The notes under the pieces are model-generated. The model searched no databases. It saw only the letters and a program-made list of their open reading frames with translations, and had not been told where the DNA came from. From NCBI GenBank assembly GCA_005791575.1, contig SXWA01000023.1:1-54399 (forward strand): a stretch of 54,399 nt of DNA. The letters are read 5' to 3'. This document shows, one piece after another, positions 1-8,920 of this stretch. The first letter of the stretch is position 1; the number at the start of each line of letters is the position of its first letter. The position numbers and the translations under genes are program-made. The stretch comes from Planctomycetaceae bacterium (GTDB lineage Bacteria; Planctomycetota; Planctomycetia; Pirellulales; UBA1268).

Positions 1-140
1 CGTGGCCAAAGTCCATCCCTGGCCTTTGGCCACTCGACACGGTGCGCTTTTCACGGGAGCTGCGCTCCCGGCACCTCATCCGTGAGGTGCCGCCGGCTGT
101 GTGGCCACAGCCGGCTAGCTGTGTGGCCACAGCCGGCTAG
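1..140 (-). repeat. Five-hairpin interspersed repeat, copy A (reverse)
   Basis: gtggccaaagtccatccctggcctttggccac / cgggagctgcgctcccg / gcacctcatccgtgaggtgc / ccggctgtgtggccacagccgg; last hairpin duplicated. Confidence 0.92.
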
Positions 141-237
141 AAGACCATGCTCGCCCCCTCGTGCCAGTCTTCCGTGGGCATCGTGCCCTGGGTGGCGACC
201 CGCGTGGCCTTGATGGACTCCAGGTCGTCTCCCTCCC

Positions 238-773
238 GTGACCGGGCCCGAAGCCTATACTCCCCCGGAAAGAACACCCTTTGGAGTTGATATCGTGGCA
301 GACAAGCAGACGAACACGTGGCCGGATCTCTTGATCGGACTGTACGACAACCTCACCGGTCGCCGGGCGGAGATCACGTACGAGTTCGACGATATGCACA
401 TCAAGATTCCCAGTGGCACCGGGCCGTCGGCTGAGCACGCCGAGTGGGTGCTGCACGGCACCATGAGAATTCGGACGAGGGACACGGGTACGTCCCCAAA
501 CTGATTCTGGCCGGGCGACTCACGGGAACGCTGGATGGTCGCCCGGTCGTCATCGAGGCAGATGAGTCTGGCTTGACGGTGAGTTTTCCCTCTTTCCGTT
601 CGGCATGGGCTGCACGACGAACGACAGTCGCTTCGCTGCCGGCCCTCCGGTGGCTTCGTCACGCGCGGGTGCCGCTCAGAGTGCGCGTGGCAGGGCTGTT
701 GACCGTTGAACTGCTACCCACACCGAGTGCCGTGGCGAAACTCATCGTCCCGGCACTCGTTCGGATCGGGTAA
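238..773 (+). pseudogene. Hypothetical protein apparently split by a frameshift (ORFs 238-504 and 444-773)
   Basis: Two overlapping + frame ORFs. The first (IGLYDNLTGRRAEITYEFDDMHIKIPSGTG...) ends where the second becomes protein-like (YVPKLILAGRLTGTLDGRPVVIEADESGLTV...). Confidence 0.35.
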
Positions 774-1127
774 TCAACGGGGCTCTGCCGAGATGTCGGC
801 GGGTCATTCATGGAGCGAAGCCACCACCCGGGCTCGACAGAGGGCCCGGCGGAGGGCTGCGCGGGTCCATGGAAGGGGATGCCAATGGTGGCCTTCGGGC
901 ATCTCCACGGCGGGGCAGACACCGATGATCGGCCCGTGTCCGCTTGTCGAAGGAGTCTTCGACGGCTACGATGCGGCGCGGGTCAGGGGTGCCTCGAAAA
1001 GCCTCTCGGGCTGGAACACCCGTTGTCAATGGCCGGCTGGATATGGCTGGCCGATTGAACTGGGGCTCGTTGTCGAGATTGGGAAGCGGCGGCATTTTTA
1101 CAGACCACATTGAAAACAGGTGAAGCG

Positions 1128-1982
1128 ATGATCGAAGGCTTCTGTTTGTTCGGGTCGGCGATGCCCGACCTGTCGGTGTTTCAATACAACGCGGTGGACA
1201 ACATCTTTTCGATGACAGTCGCGACGATGGGGGCGGCCGCCCTGTTCTTGTTGATGTCCCGATCGCACGTCGATCCGGAATACCGGCCGGCTCTGCTGGT
1301 GTCGGGCCTCGTGGTTTCGATCGCCTGCTACCACTACTTCATGATTCGCCACAGTTGGCACGACGCCTACTCGCTGGTGGGCGGTGGGTACAAAGGCACC
1401 GGCGCTGCTTTCAACGACTTCTATCGGTACGCCGACTGGATCCTGACGGTGCCGCTGCTGATGGTCGAACTCGTGTCCGTCCTCCGCCTGCCCGCGGCAA
1501 AGGCGACGAATCTGCTGACCCGCCTTGTGATCGCGGCGGCCTTGATGATCGCGCTCGGGTATCCGGGCGAGGTGATCGCCGACCCGACGAGGTGGACCGA
1601 GAGGATCGTTTGGGGCGGGCTCTCATCGATTCCGTTCTTTTACATCCTGTACGTGCTCTGGACGGAACTGACACAGTCGCTCGACAGCCAGCCACCCGCG
1701 GCCCGCAAACTCCTCGAGATCGCCCGCCTGGTGATTCTGATCACATGGGCGGTCTACCCGATCGCCTATGCGATCGGTGGCACGCCCGACGCCCTGGCGG
1801 CGAAGGCTGGGACTGCCAATGCCGCCAATGGCGTGGTTGGTGCCAATGGTGTCGTCGGCCTGCAGATCGGATATGCGATCGCCGATATGACCGCCAAGGC
1901 TGGCTTCGGGGTGCTGATCTACCTGATCGCCCGGTCGAAGAGCACGAAGACCGCCTCGCACGAGGCGTATGCCTCCGCCTGA
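1128..1982 (+). CDS. Xanthorhodopsin/proteorhodopsin-like light-driven proton pump
   Basis: Seven-TM opsin. Helix C RYADWILTVPLLMVEL gives the D-T-E pump motif (D109/T113/E120 in ORF numbering from 1110), Leu at the spectral-tuning position, H75, and helix G YAIADMTAKAG with Schiff-base K263. ATG at 1128 is preceded by AGGTGA; the ORF track starts at a TTG at 1110. Confidence 0.96.
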   Translation: MIEGFCLFGSAMPDLSVFQYNAVDNIFSMTVATMGAAALFLLMSRSHVDPEYRPALLVSGLVVSIACYHYFMIRHSWHDAYSLVGGGYKGTGAAFNDFYRYADWILTVPLLMVELVSVLRLPAAKATNLLTRLVIAAALMIALGYPGEVIADPTRWTERIVWGGLSSIPFFYILYVLWTELTQSLDSQPPAARKLLEIARLVILITWAVYPIAYAIGGTPDALAAKAGTANAANGVVGANGVVGLQIGYAIADMTAKAGFGVLIYLIARSKSTKTASHEAYASA

Positions 1983-2016
1983 GTCGCGGATCCCTCTGCG
2001 GAAGAACAGTGATGAC

Positions 2017-2994
2017 ATGCACGCGGCCTCGGTAATCTTGCTCTGTTGGGCGATGATCGGGGCCGCGTGTTTTTTTTCTCAGGCCGCGGCCGGCGTTACA
2101 GCCGGCGTGCTGGCGATGCTCGTCGCGGTCGTCGGCCTGCCGCACGGCGCGGCCGACCATCGCTACGCCCGGCCGCGGCTCGAACCGGTTTTGGGCATGG
2201 CGTGGCTGCCGGTGTTTTTGGTCGGGTATCTGGCGGTTGCGGCGCTGGTCGTGTGCGGCTGGTTCGTGGCGCCGGCCGCCACGATCGTGGCATTTTTTCT
2301 CGCTTCCGCCTGGCACTTCGGCCAGGAAGATCCGCGGCTCTCGGTCGGTCCGCGGGGCCTGCGGCCGGTGTTCCGATTCGCTCGCGGAGGACTCGTGATC
2401 TGGACGCCGCTGGTGTTTCACCCCCGGGAAGTCGCCGCGATCCTCGGTCTGGCCGCGCCGGTGGGCTTGGGCCCCGCGATCCAGCATGCCACTGGCCTGC
2501 TGACGGCTTGCTCGTGGATCATGCTCCCGGTCGCGGCTGCCGCCTGGATTCTCCAGGGACTGGCGGCGTGCGCCCGCACCGGGCACAGAAGGCGGGTCTT
2601 GCTCACCGACAACGCGCTGGTCGCGTCGTTGGTGGTGCTCTTCGCCGTCGCGAACCCGCTCGTGAGCTTCCTGGTCTATTTCTGCGGCTGGCATTCGGTG
2701 CGGGGCCTCGAGCGACTCCGCCGGGAGCTTGGCGAGAGCTGGCCGGAACTGGCCAGGAGCCTCGCGCCCATGTCGTTGGGGGCAATCGTCATGGTCGGGC
2801 TGGCGGCATGGCTCGTGCTTGGCGGGGCGGGCTGGGATGGCACGCTCATCCGGGCGACGTTCGTCGGCCTGAGCGCCGTGGCCGTGCCGCATCTGCTCCT
2901 GCACGGCGTCGCCCCGTTGTGCGCGGCATCCCGCCGGCGGCGGCCGCAGTCGCTGCCCGGAAAGCCCCACATGACCTTGGGGAGCCCCGCATGA
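2017..2994 (+). CDS. blh: Brp/Blh-family beta-carotene 15,15'-dioxygenase (retinal synthesis)
   Basis: Multi-TM protein with GLPHGAADH, WHFGQED, YFCGWHSVRG and AVPHLLLHG His motifs; directly downstream of rhodopsin. ORF opens at 1969; ATG 2017 is the likelier start. Confidence 0.92.
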   Translation: MHAASVILLCWAMIGAACFFSQAAAGVTAGVLAMLVAVVGLPHGAADHRYARPRLEPVLGMAWLPVFLVGYLAVAALVVCGWFVAPAATIVAFFLASAWHFGQEDPRLSVGPRGLRPVFRFARGGLVIWTPLVFHPREVAAILGLAAPVGLGPAIQHATGLLTACSWIMLPVAAAAWILQGLAACARTGHRRRVLLTDNALVASLVVLFAVANPLVSFLVYFCGWHSVRGLERLRRELGESWPELARSLAPMSLGAIVMVGLAAWLVLGGAGWDGTLIRATFVGLSAVAVPHLLLHGVAPLCAASRRRRPQSLPGKPHMTLGSPA

Positions 2995-4181
2995 CATCCG
3001 TCCCGGAGTTCGACTACGGAATCGTGGGCGGCGGTCTTCAAGGCTGTCTCGTGGCCCATGCTTTGGCCTGGCACAGGCCGGAGGCGACCGTCCTGCTCCT
3101 CGAACAGGCCGATGAACTGTGCGGCAATCACACCTGGTCATTCCACGAGACCGACGTCGCCGAGTCGGCGAAAAGCTGGTTTGACCCGCTGGTCGCCCAC
3201 CGTTGGCCAGGCTATCGCGTCAGATTTCCGACGCTGTCGCGGCGGGTGAAGATCCCCTATGCGACGATCACGTCGGACCGCCTCCGCGAGGGAACACGGT
3301 CGCTGGCAGGTGGAGCGGGGGGCCTGGCGCGCCCCGGTCGGCTCGTCGTTCGCACGGGCGAGTCGTGCGACATCCTCGCGCCGAACGCGGTGAGACTCGG
3401 CGGGACCGCTGACGTGTCGTGCCGCGTGGTCCTCGACTGTCGCGGCCGGGCAGAGGGAGGGTCACCGGGCGGAGCGGGCTATCAGACCTTCATCGGACAT
3501 GAGTATGAGACCGCGCGCTGCTGGCCGGCAGCGGAACCGACGGTCATGGATGTCCCGGCTGACCAGGCCGCGGGCTTCGAGTTCCTCTACGAACTCCCCC
3601 TCGGACCTGATCGCGTGCTGCTCGAGTACACCCGGTTCCACGAGGAGCCGGTCTGTCCCGAATCGCGGGCTGCCGCGCTGATCTCGGCTCGGCTGGCCGA
3701 GGCCGGCGCGGGATCGGCGAAACTGATCCGAACCGAGCACGGGTGCCTCCCGATGCCCTATGCAGCCCCAGCCAGCCGTGATGGGCCGTCGCCGGCCGGC
3801 GGCTATGCCGGAGGCTGGTACCACGCCGCCACGGGATACTCGATGCCGCTGGCCGTTCGCTTCGCGGAGCTCGTCGCCCGGGCGCGCCCGGACCGGGTCG
3901 CCGCGGAGATCGCCTCCGCGGCCGCGGAGGACAGGCTGCGGCGCGGATTCGCCCGCTTTCTGAACCGGCTGCTGTTTTGCCTGGTCAAGCCGGAAGACCG
4001 CTGGAAGATCTTCCGACGGTTCTACCGCGTCCTGCCGGAAGAGCGAATCGCCCGGTTTTACGCCCATCGCTTCACGGTCAACGATGCGGCTCGGATCATG
4101 ATTGGCTGGCCACCCATCGGCCTGGCGCCGATTCGTTTCGCCAGGTCGTTTGTCTCGCTTCCGGGGCCACTGCCAACATGA
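2991..4181 (+). CDS. crtY: Lycopene beta-cyclase
   Basis: FDYGIVGGGLQGCLVAHAL FAD-binding N-terminus and CGNHTWSFHETD motif; ATGA overlap with blh. Confidence 0.92.
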   Translation: MTSVPEFDYGIVGGGLQGCLVAHALAWHRPEATVLLLEQADELCGNHTWSFHETDVAESAKSWFDPLVAHRWPGYRVRFPTLSRRVKIPYATITSDRLREGTRSLAGGAGGLARPGRLVVRTGESCDILAPNAVRLGGTADVSCRVVLDCRGRAEGGSPGGAGYQTFIGHEYETARCWPAAEPTVMDVPADQAAGFEFLYELPLGPDRVLLEYTRFHEEPVCPESRAAALISARLAEAGAGSAKLIRTEHGCLPMPYAAPASRDGPSPAGGYAGGWYHAATGYSMPLAVRFAELVARARPDRVAAEIASAAAEDRLRRGFARFLNRLLFCLVKPEDRWKIFRRFYRVLPEERIARFYAHRFTVNDAARIMIGWPPIGLAPIRFARSFVSLPGPLPT

Positions 4182-5176
4182 CTCACAATCTCCTCGGCTT
4201 CGCCGGCGCGACACACCAGACCACCCGCACGCGGCACGGCTGGTCCAGGGCCCTGCAACTCGCCCCCGACCTCTATCCTGGCGTGGGCGGCAAGCGGTTT
4301 CGGGCCACCCTGCTCGAGCGGGCCTACGAGTTCGCCGGCGGCCGTCGCACCGCTCCAGCGCCGATCGTCGACGCGGTCGAGCTCCTGCACGCCGGCTCAC
4401 TCGTGATCGACGACTTCGAAGACGACTCGCTCACCCGCCGCGGCCAGCCGGCGCTCCACCAGGTGATCGGTCCGGCCCGGGCCGTCAACGCGGGCAACTG
4501 GATGTATTTCCGCGCTCTGGAACTGGCGGCAGCCGCCTTGGACGATCCCGCCCGGTCGGTGGCCCTGGTGGGCAGGTTCATCGCGGTGGCGCGGCAGTGT
4601 CACGAGGGTCAGGCGATCGACCTCGCCATCCGGATCGACGAGGTCACTCCGCGGCAGGCCCAAGTCGCGGCGCTGACGATCTCACGGTGGAAGACCGGCC
4701 GCCTCGCGTCACTGGCCGCGTGGTGTGGGGCCAAAGCCGCCGCGGGAGACCCGCAGACGTTGCAAGCCGTTGCCGCCTTCGGCTGCCGGCTGGGCATCTG
4801 CCTGCAGATGAAAAACGATCTCGACGAGCTCAGCGAGCTGCTCGCTGGATCGGATCGGTGCGACGACCTCCGTAATCGCCGTGTCACCTGGCCCTGGGCC
4901 TGGGCCGCGAGCGAGCTGTCGGCCCGGCAGTTCGCAGCCTGGCAAGGCCGGCTGCGGCAATCGGAAGAACAGCGGGCAACGTTCCGCCCTCTCGCCAAGG
5001 ATCTGCTCGACGCGACCCACCGCCGGGCGGCGTCTGCGATCAACACCCGGCTCGACCAGGCGATCGAAAGGCTTACCGCCGCGACAGGCGGTGCCCGTGA
5101 AGCCGGCCCGCTGGCCGCGATCTGCGACGCCCTGCGGATCGCCATCGAGCCGACGAAGGCGGAGGCTCTCGCTTGA
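4178..5176 (+). CDS. crtE: Polyprenyl (geranylgeranyl) diphosphate synthase
   Basis: Isoprenoid-synthase features (GGKRFRATLLERAYE, HAGSLVIDDFEDDSLTRRGQPALH); position in crt operon; ATGA overlap with crtY. Confidence 0.85.
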   Translation: MTHNLLGFAGATHQTTRTRHGWSRALQLAPDLYPGVGGKRFRATLLERAYEFAGGRRTAPAPIVDAVELLHAGSLVIDDFEDDSLTRRGQPALHQVIGPARAVNAGNWMYFRALELAAAALDDPARSVALVGRFIAVARQCHEGQAIDLAIRIDEVTPRQAQVAALTISRWKTGRLASLAAWCGAKAAAGDPQTLQAVAAFGCRLGICLQMKNDLDELSELLAGSDRCDDLRNRRVTWPWAWAASELSARQFAAWQGRLRQSEEQRATFRPLAKDLLDATHRRAASAINTRLDQAIERLTAATGGAREAGPLAAICDALRIAIEPTKAEALA

Positions 5177-6723
5177 ACACGGCGCGCGTCGCAGTCTGGC
5201 GTCCGCCGCGGTCAGGTCTCGGCCCGCACCGGCGGGCGGCCGTGATCGGCAGCGGTTTTGGCGGTCTCGCGGCCGCCATCCGTCTGCAGTCGATGGGCTT
5301 CGACACGGTCTGCTACGAGGCCCACGATCAGCCGGGTGGCCGGGCTGCCGTCTACGAGGATGGCGGTTATGTCTTCGATGCGGGGCCGACCGTGATCACG
5401 GCCCCGCACTGCCTGGAGGAGCTCTTCGAGCTTTCCGGGAGACGGATCGCCGACTATGTCCGGCTGTTGCCGGTGACCCCGCTCTATCGACTCCAGTGGA
5501 GCGACGGCGTGGCATTCGATTACGTCGCCGACGAGGCGGGGTTGATCGAGCAGGTCCGGCGTGTGAACCCCGCCGACGTGGAAGGCTACCGACGCTTCGC
5601 CGAGTATGCCCGCCAGGTGTTCGCCAAGGGATACCAGGAGCTCGGCGCCGTCCCCTTCCTCCACTTCACCGACATGCTCCGAGCCGCCCCGCAGTTGGCA
5701 CGCCTGCGGGCCGACCGGAGCGTCTACGCGACCGTTTCACGATTTGTCAAGGACGAGCACCTTCGTGAGGCGTTCAGCTTTCACCCGTTGCTCGTCGGCG
5801 GGAATCCACTGGAGACGAGCTCGATCTACACGCTGATCCACTGGATCGAGCGCTCGTGGGGCGTGTTCTTTCCCGAGGGGGGCACCGGGGCGCTGGTCCG
5901 CGGTCTCGTGCGGCTCTTCCAGGACATCGGCGGTACGCTCAGACTCGAGGCTCCGGTCGATCGAGTCACGCTCGTGGCTGAAGGCGACCTGACCAAGCAC
6001 GTCATCCACGCCCCCGGCGGGCCGCCGGAGGCGTTCGATGCAGTCGTCTCAAACGCCGACGTCCACCACACCTACGCCAGGCTCTACCGCGGGGTCGCCG
6101 CAGCCGGCCGCCGGCAGCGGCGGCTGGAGCGAATGACCTGGTCGATGTCGTTGTTCGTGCTGTACTTCGGTACGAACCGCCGGTACCCGCATCTGGCCCA
6201 CCACACGATCCTGTTCGGGCCGCGGTTTCACGGGCTCTTGCGGGACATCTTTCATGGCCATCACCTGCCTGCCGACTTCAGCCTCTATCTCCACGCGCCC
6301 ACCGTCACCGACCCGGGCATGGCCCCGCCGGGCGGCGAGTCCTTCTACGTGCTCAGCCCCGTGCCGCACCTGGGCAACGCGGCGATCGACTGGGAGGCGG
6401 TGGCCACGGGCTATGGCGACGCCATCCTCGCGTCGCTCGAGACGCACCTCCCGGGGTTGCGCGATCGAATCGTGACCCGTCGGCACTGCACGCCCGCCGA
6501 CTTCGCGGGGAGGTTCAACGCCCATCACGGGTCCGCCTTCTCGGTAGCACCGACGCTCACCCAGAGTGCCTACTTCCGCCCCCACAACCGCGACCCGGAC
6601 ATCCCCGGACTCTACCTCGTCGGGGCGGGCACCCATCCGGGGGCCGGCGTGCCCGGTGTCGTCAACTCCGCCAAGGCCACCTGCGACACGATCGCGGCCG
6701 ACTTCCATGTCATCAGTCGGTAA
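5173..6723 (+). CDS. crtI: Phytoene desaturase
   Basis: AAVIGSGFGGLAAAIRLQSMG FAD motif, PGGRAAVYEDGGYVFDAGPTVIT, C-terminal GLYLVGAGTHPGAGVPGVVNSAKAT; TTG start overlaps the crtE stop. Confidence 0.95.
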   Translation: MNTARVAVWRPPRSGLGPHRRAAVIGSGFGGLAAAIRLQSMGFDTVCYEAHDQPGGRAAVYEDGGYVFDAGPTVITAPHCLEELFELSGRRIADYVRLLPVTPLYRLQWSDGVAFDYVADEAGLIEQVRRVNPADVEGYRRFAEYARQVFAKGYQELGAVPFLHFTDMLRAAPQLARLRADRSVYATVSRFVKDEHLREAFSFHPLLVGGNPLETSSIYTLIHWIERSWGVFFPEGGTGALVRGLVRLFQDIGGTLRLEAPVDRVTLVAEGDLTKHVIHAPGGPPEAFDAVVSNADVHHTYARLYRGVAAAGRRQRRLERMTWSMSLFVLYFGTNRRYPHLAHHTILFGPRFHGLLRDIFHGHHLPADFSLYLHAPTVTDPGMAPPGGESFYVLSPVPHLGNAAIDWEAVATGYGDAILASLETHLPGLRDRIVTRRHCTPADFAGRFNAHHGSAFSVAPTLTQSAYFRPHNRDPDIPGLYLVGAGTHPGAGVPGVVNSAKATCDTIAADFHVISR

Positions 6724-7639
6724 CAGCCCGACAGCGGGGGAGTCGATCCGGCGGCACAGCCGCTCGTTCTCTTTTGCCAGCCGGCTGCTGCCCGCCGGTA
6801 AACGGGCCGACGTCGAGCGTCTCTACGCCTGGTGTCGCTGGTGCGACGACGGCGTCGATACCGCCGCCTCGCCGCTGCAGGCGGTGGAGTTCGTCGAACG
6901 GGCCACGGAGGACGTCCGCCGGATCGCCGGCGGAAAAAGCCCGGTCGCCGCCGAGAGCCGCTGGCTGGCGGAGCTCGTCGGCCGGCACGACCTGCCACTC
7001 GAGGCGGCCCTGGCCCTACTCGATGGGATGCGGTCGGACCTCACGGCGGTGGCCGGCTTTCTCGAGGCCGACCTCCTGCGGTACTGCTTTCGGGTCGCCG
7101 GGGCTGTCGGGGTGCTGTTGTGTCCGGTCCTCGGCCTCGCGGATCGCCGCCTTCTCCCCCACGCCGCAGCACTCGGCATGGGAATGCAAATGACCAATAT
7201 CGCCCGTGACGTCGCGGAAGACTGGCATCGGTCTCGCTGCTACTTGCCGCTCGAATGGACCGACGGGCTGCGGCCCGGCGGCGGGCCGCCCGACCCACGG
7301 CAGGTACGGCGGGGCGTGCAGACGATCCTCGAAGTCGCCGACGGCTACTACACTGCCGGGGAGGCGGGCATCAGCGGGCTCGATACCGATGCCCGGTTGG
7401 CTGTCCGGGCGGCGGCGAGAATCTATGGCGCGATCGGGACTAAGATCAGGCGGCGAGGCTTCGAGGTGCTCGACGAACGGGCCCGGGTATCGACGCTGGA
7501 GAAGCTCAGGATCTTCGCCCGCGCGATGCTCACCGCAACCGGCGGCAGCCGTCCGATGCAGCTTGACGACTCGGCCCGGCGAGCCCTCGCCGCGGCCGAA
7601 CGACTGCTCGCGGAGTGTGGAACATCACTTCCGGGTTAA
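6707..7639 (+). CDS. crtB: Phytoene synthase
   Basis: HSRSFSFASRLLP, YAWCRWCDDGVD, MQMTNIARDVAEDW squalene/phytoene synthase motifs; start overlaps the crtI end by 17 bp. Confidence 0.93.
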   Translation: MSSVGNSPTAGESIRRHSRSFSFASRLLPAGKRADVERLYAWCRWCDDGVDTAASPLQAVEFVERATEDVRRIAGGKSPVAAESRWLAELVGRHDLPLEAALALLDGMRSDLTAVAGFLEADLLRYCFRVAGAVGVLLCPVLGLADRRLLPHAAALGMGMQMTNIARDVAEDWHRSRCYLPLEWTDGLRPGGGPPDPRQVRRGVQTILEVADGYYTAGEAGISGLDTDARLAVRAAARIYGAIGTKIRRRGFEVLDERARVSTLEKLRIFARAMLTATGGSRPMQLDDSARRALAAAERLLAECGTSLPG

Positions 7640-7758
7640 CAGGCTGTGGACAAACAGCCTGCTGCACCTCATGGATGAGGTGCCGGGAGCACAGCTCCCG
7701 TGAAAACCGCAGGTTTTCGAGTGGCCAAAGGCCAGGGATGGACTTTGGCCAAGGGCTG
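7640..7758 (+). repeat. Five-hairpin repeat, copy B
   Basis: caggctgtggacaaacagcctg-ct-gcacctcatggatgaggtgc-cgggagcacagctcccg-t-gaaaaccgcaggttttc-ga-gtggccaaaggccagggatggactttggcca; starts 1 nt after the crtB stop. Confidence 0.96.
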
Positions 7759-7801
7759 GTAAGGTTTCCAAACGTTCGATCCACCACCACGGAGTCTTGT
7801 C

Positions 7802-8014
7802 ATGAAGTGGGAAGCCTGGAGCGTCGTGTTCACCGGTTTGTCGCTGACGAGCGTGACGGCGGTCGTCCTGTTTCTGCTGGTCGCGATCAATCCGAAAGAC
7901 GCCGTGTACGGCTCGAAGCCGTTGGCCTACGCCGCCGGCTCGGCTGCCTTGGCGTTGGCCTTCAATCGGGCCTCGGCATGGGCGGCCCGCCGGGCTGAGC
8001 GCCTCGTCCCGTGA
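7802..8014 (+). CDS. Small membrane protein (70 aa)
   Basis: Two hydrophobic segments (WSVVFTGLSLTSVTAVVLFLLVAI; PLAYAAGSAALALAF). Confidence 0.55.
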   Translation: MKWEAWSVVFTGLSLTSVTAVVLFLLVAINPKDAVYGSKPLAYAAGSAALALAFNRASAWAARRAERLVP

Positions 8015-8920
8015 ATCGCCAGTGCTCGATCGCGGTGAAGCAGGCAAACACCCCGAGCACGGCCAGTCCGTAGAGCATCGCGATCAGTGCCAGCGCCACG
8101 TCGTAGGGTTTGGGCGTTGAGAGGGAGACACGGAGGAGGACCGTCGAGATCACGAAGCCGGCATTGCGAAATACGTGTTCGTAGCGGTCGTAGTAGGCCA
8201 GAGAGACGATCAGCAGGAAGACGTCGGTGAAGATCATGAACTCGAAGAATCGGGGAAAGAAAAAGAGATCGACATCGATCGGCGGCGGTGCCAACACCAC
8301 CGGCAACCCCTCGACCAGTCTGGCCCAACTGGCGAGATTGACCAGCGCCAGGGTGACCAGCACGACCAGCAGCAACACCGCCACGGCCTTCTTGAGCTGG
8401 ATGAAGCCCCTCAGGTCACGATGCGTGGGCATCTTCGGCGTCACGTGCCGCAGCAGGTTGAAGCCGGTCACGATCAGGAACATCAAGACGGCCCCGGCCA
8501 TGTCGAACAGGACGACCTTGACCGCGGCGGGCTCCGCCAGCCAGTTTTCCAGGTTGTGGAAACCGCCGATGTCCTTGAATACTCCGCGGACGACGATCAG
8601 CGAAATGATCTGGTACTGCGTGGCGACCTCTCCGGTGTGCGAAGTGGCCAAGGCGAAGACCAGGAGAATCACCTCGTAGAAGAGGATCACGCTGAATGGC
8701 GTGTAGACGGCATGCAGCGGGCTCTCGTTGATCCCCTCGAACAGCGTCTGGGGCACGTCAGGAAACAGCCGGGCGATCCCAATCACGATCAGGTGCACGA
8801 GAAAGCCGACAGCCGCCCCTGTCACGACCATCCTCTCCAGCCAGGCCCGCACGGCCGGGCCATCGAGGATGTCGAAGATGTCGGCCAGCCGGCGGCAGAT
8901 CGAACTGAGCACGGCAATCT
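7962..8920 (-). CDS. Multi-pass membrane protein of unknown function
   Basis: Many hydrophobic helices (LVHLIVIGIARLF, VILFYEVILLVFALA, AVAVLLLVVLVTLALV, FMIFTDVFLLIVSLAYYD). ORF extends to 9092 but the N-terminal 55-60 residues look non-coding; start approximate. Confidence 0.7.

Noticed and set aside
7640-7758. Simple rho-independent terminator after crtB
   Set aside because: No T-tract follows the hairpins, and the same 120-nt structure occurs within coding sequence and between divergent genes, so a plain intrinsic terminator does not explain it.
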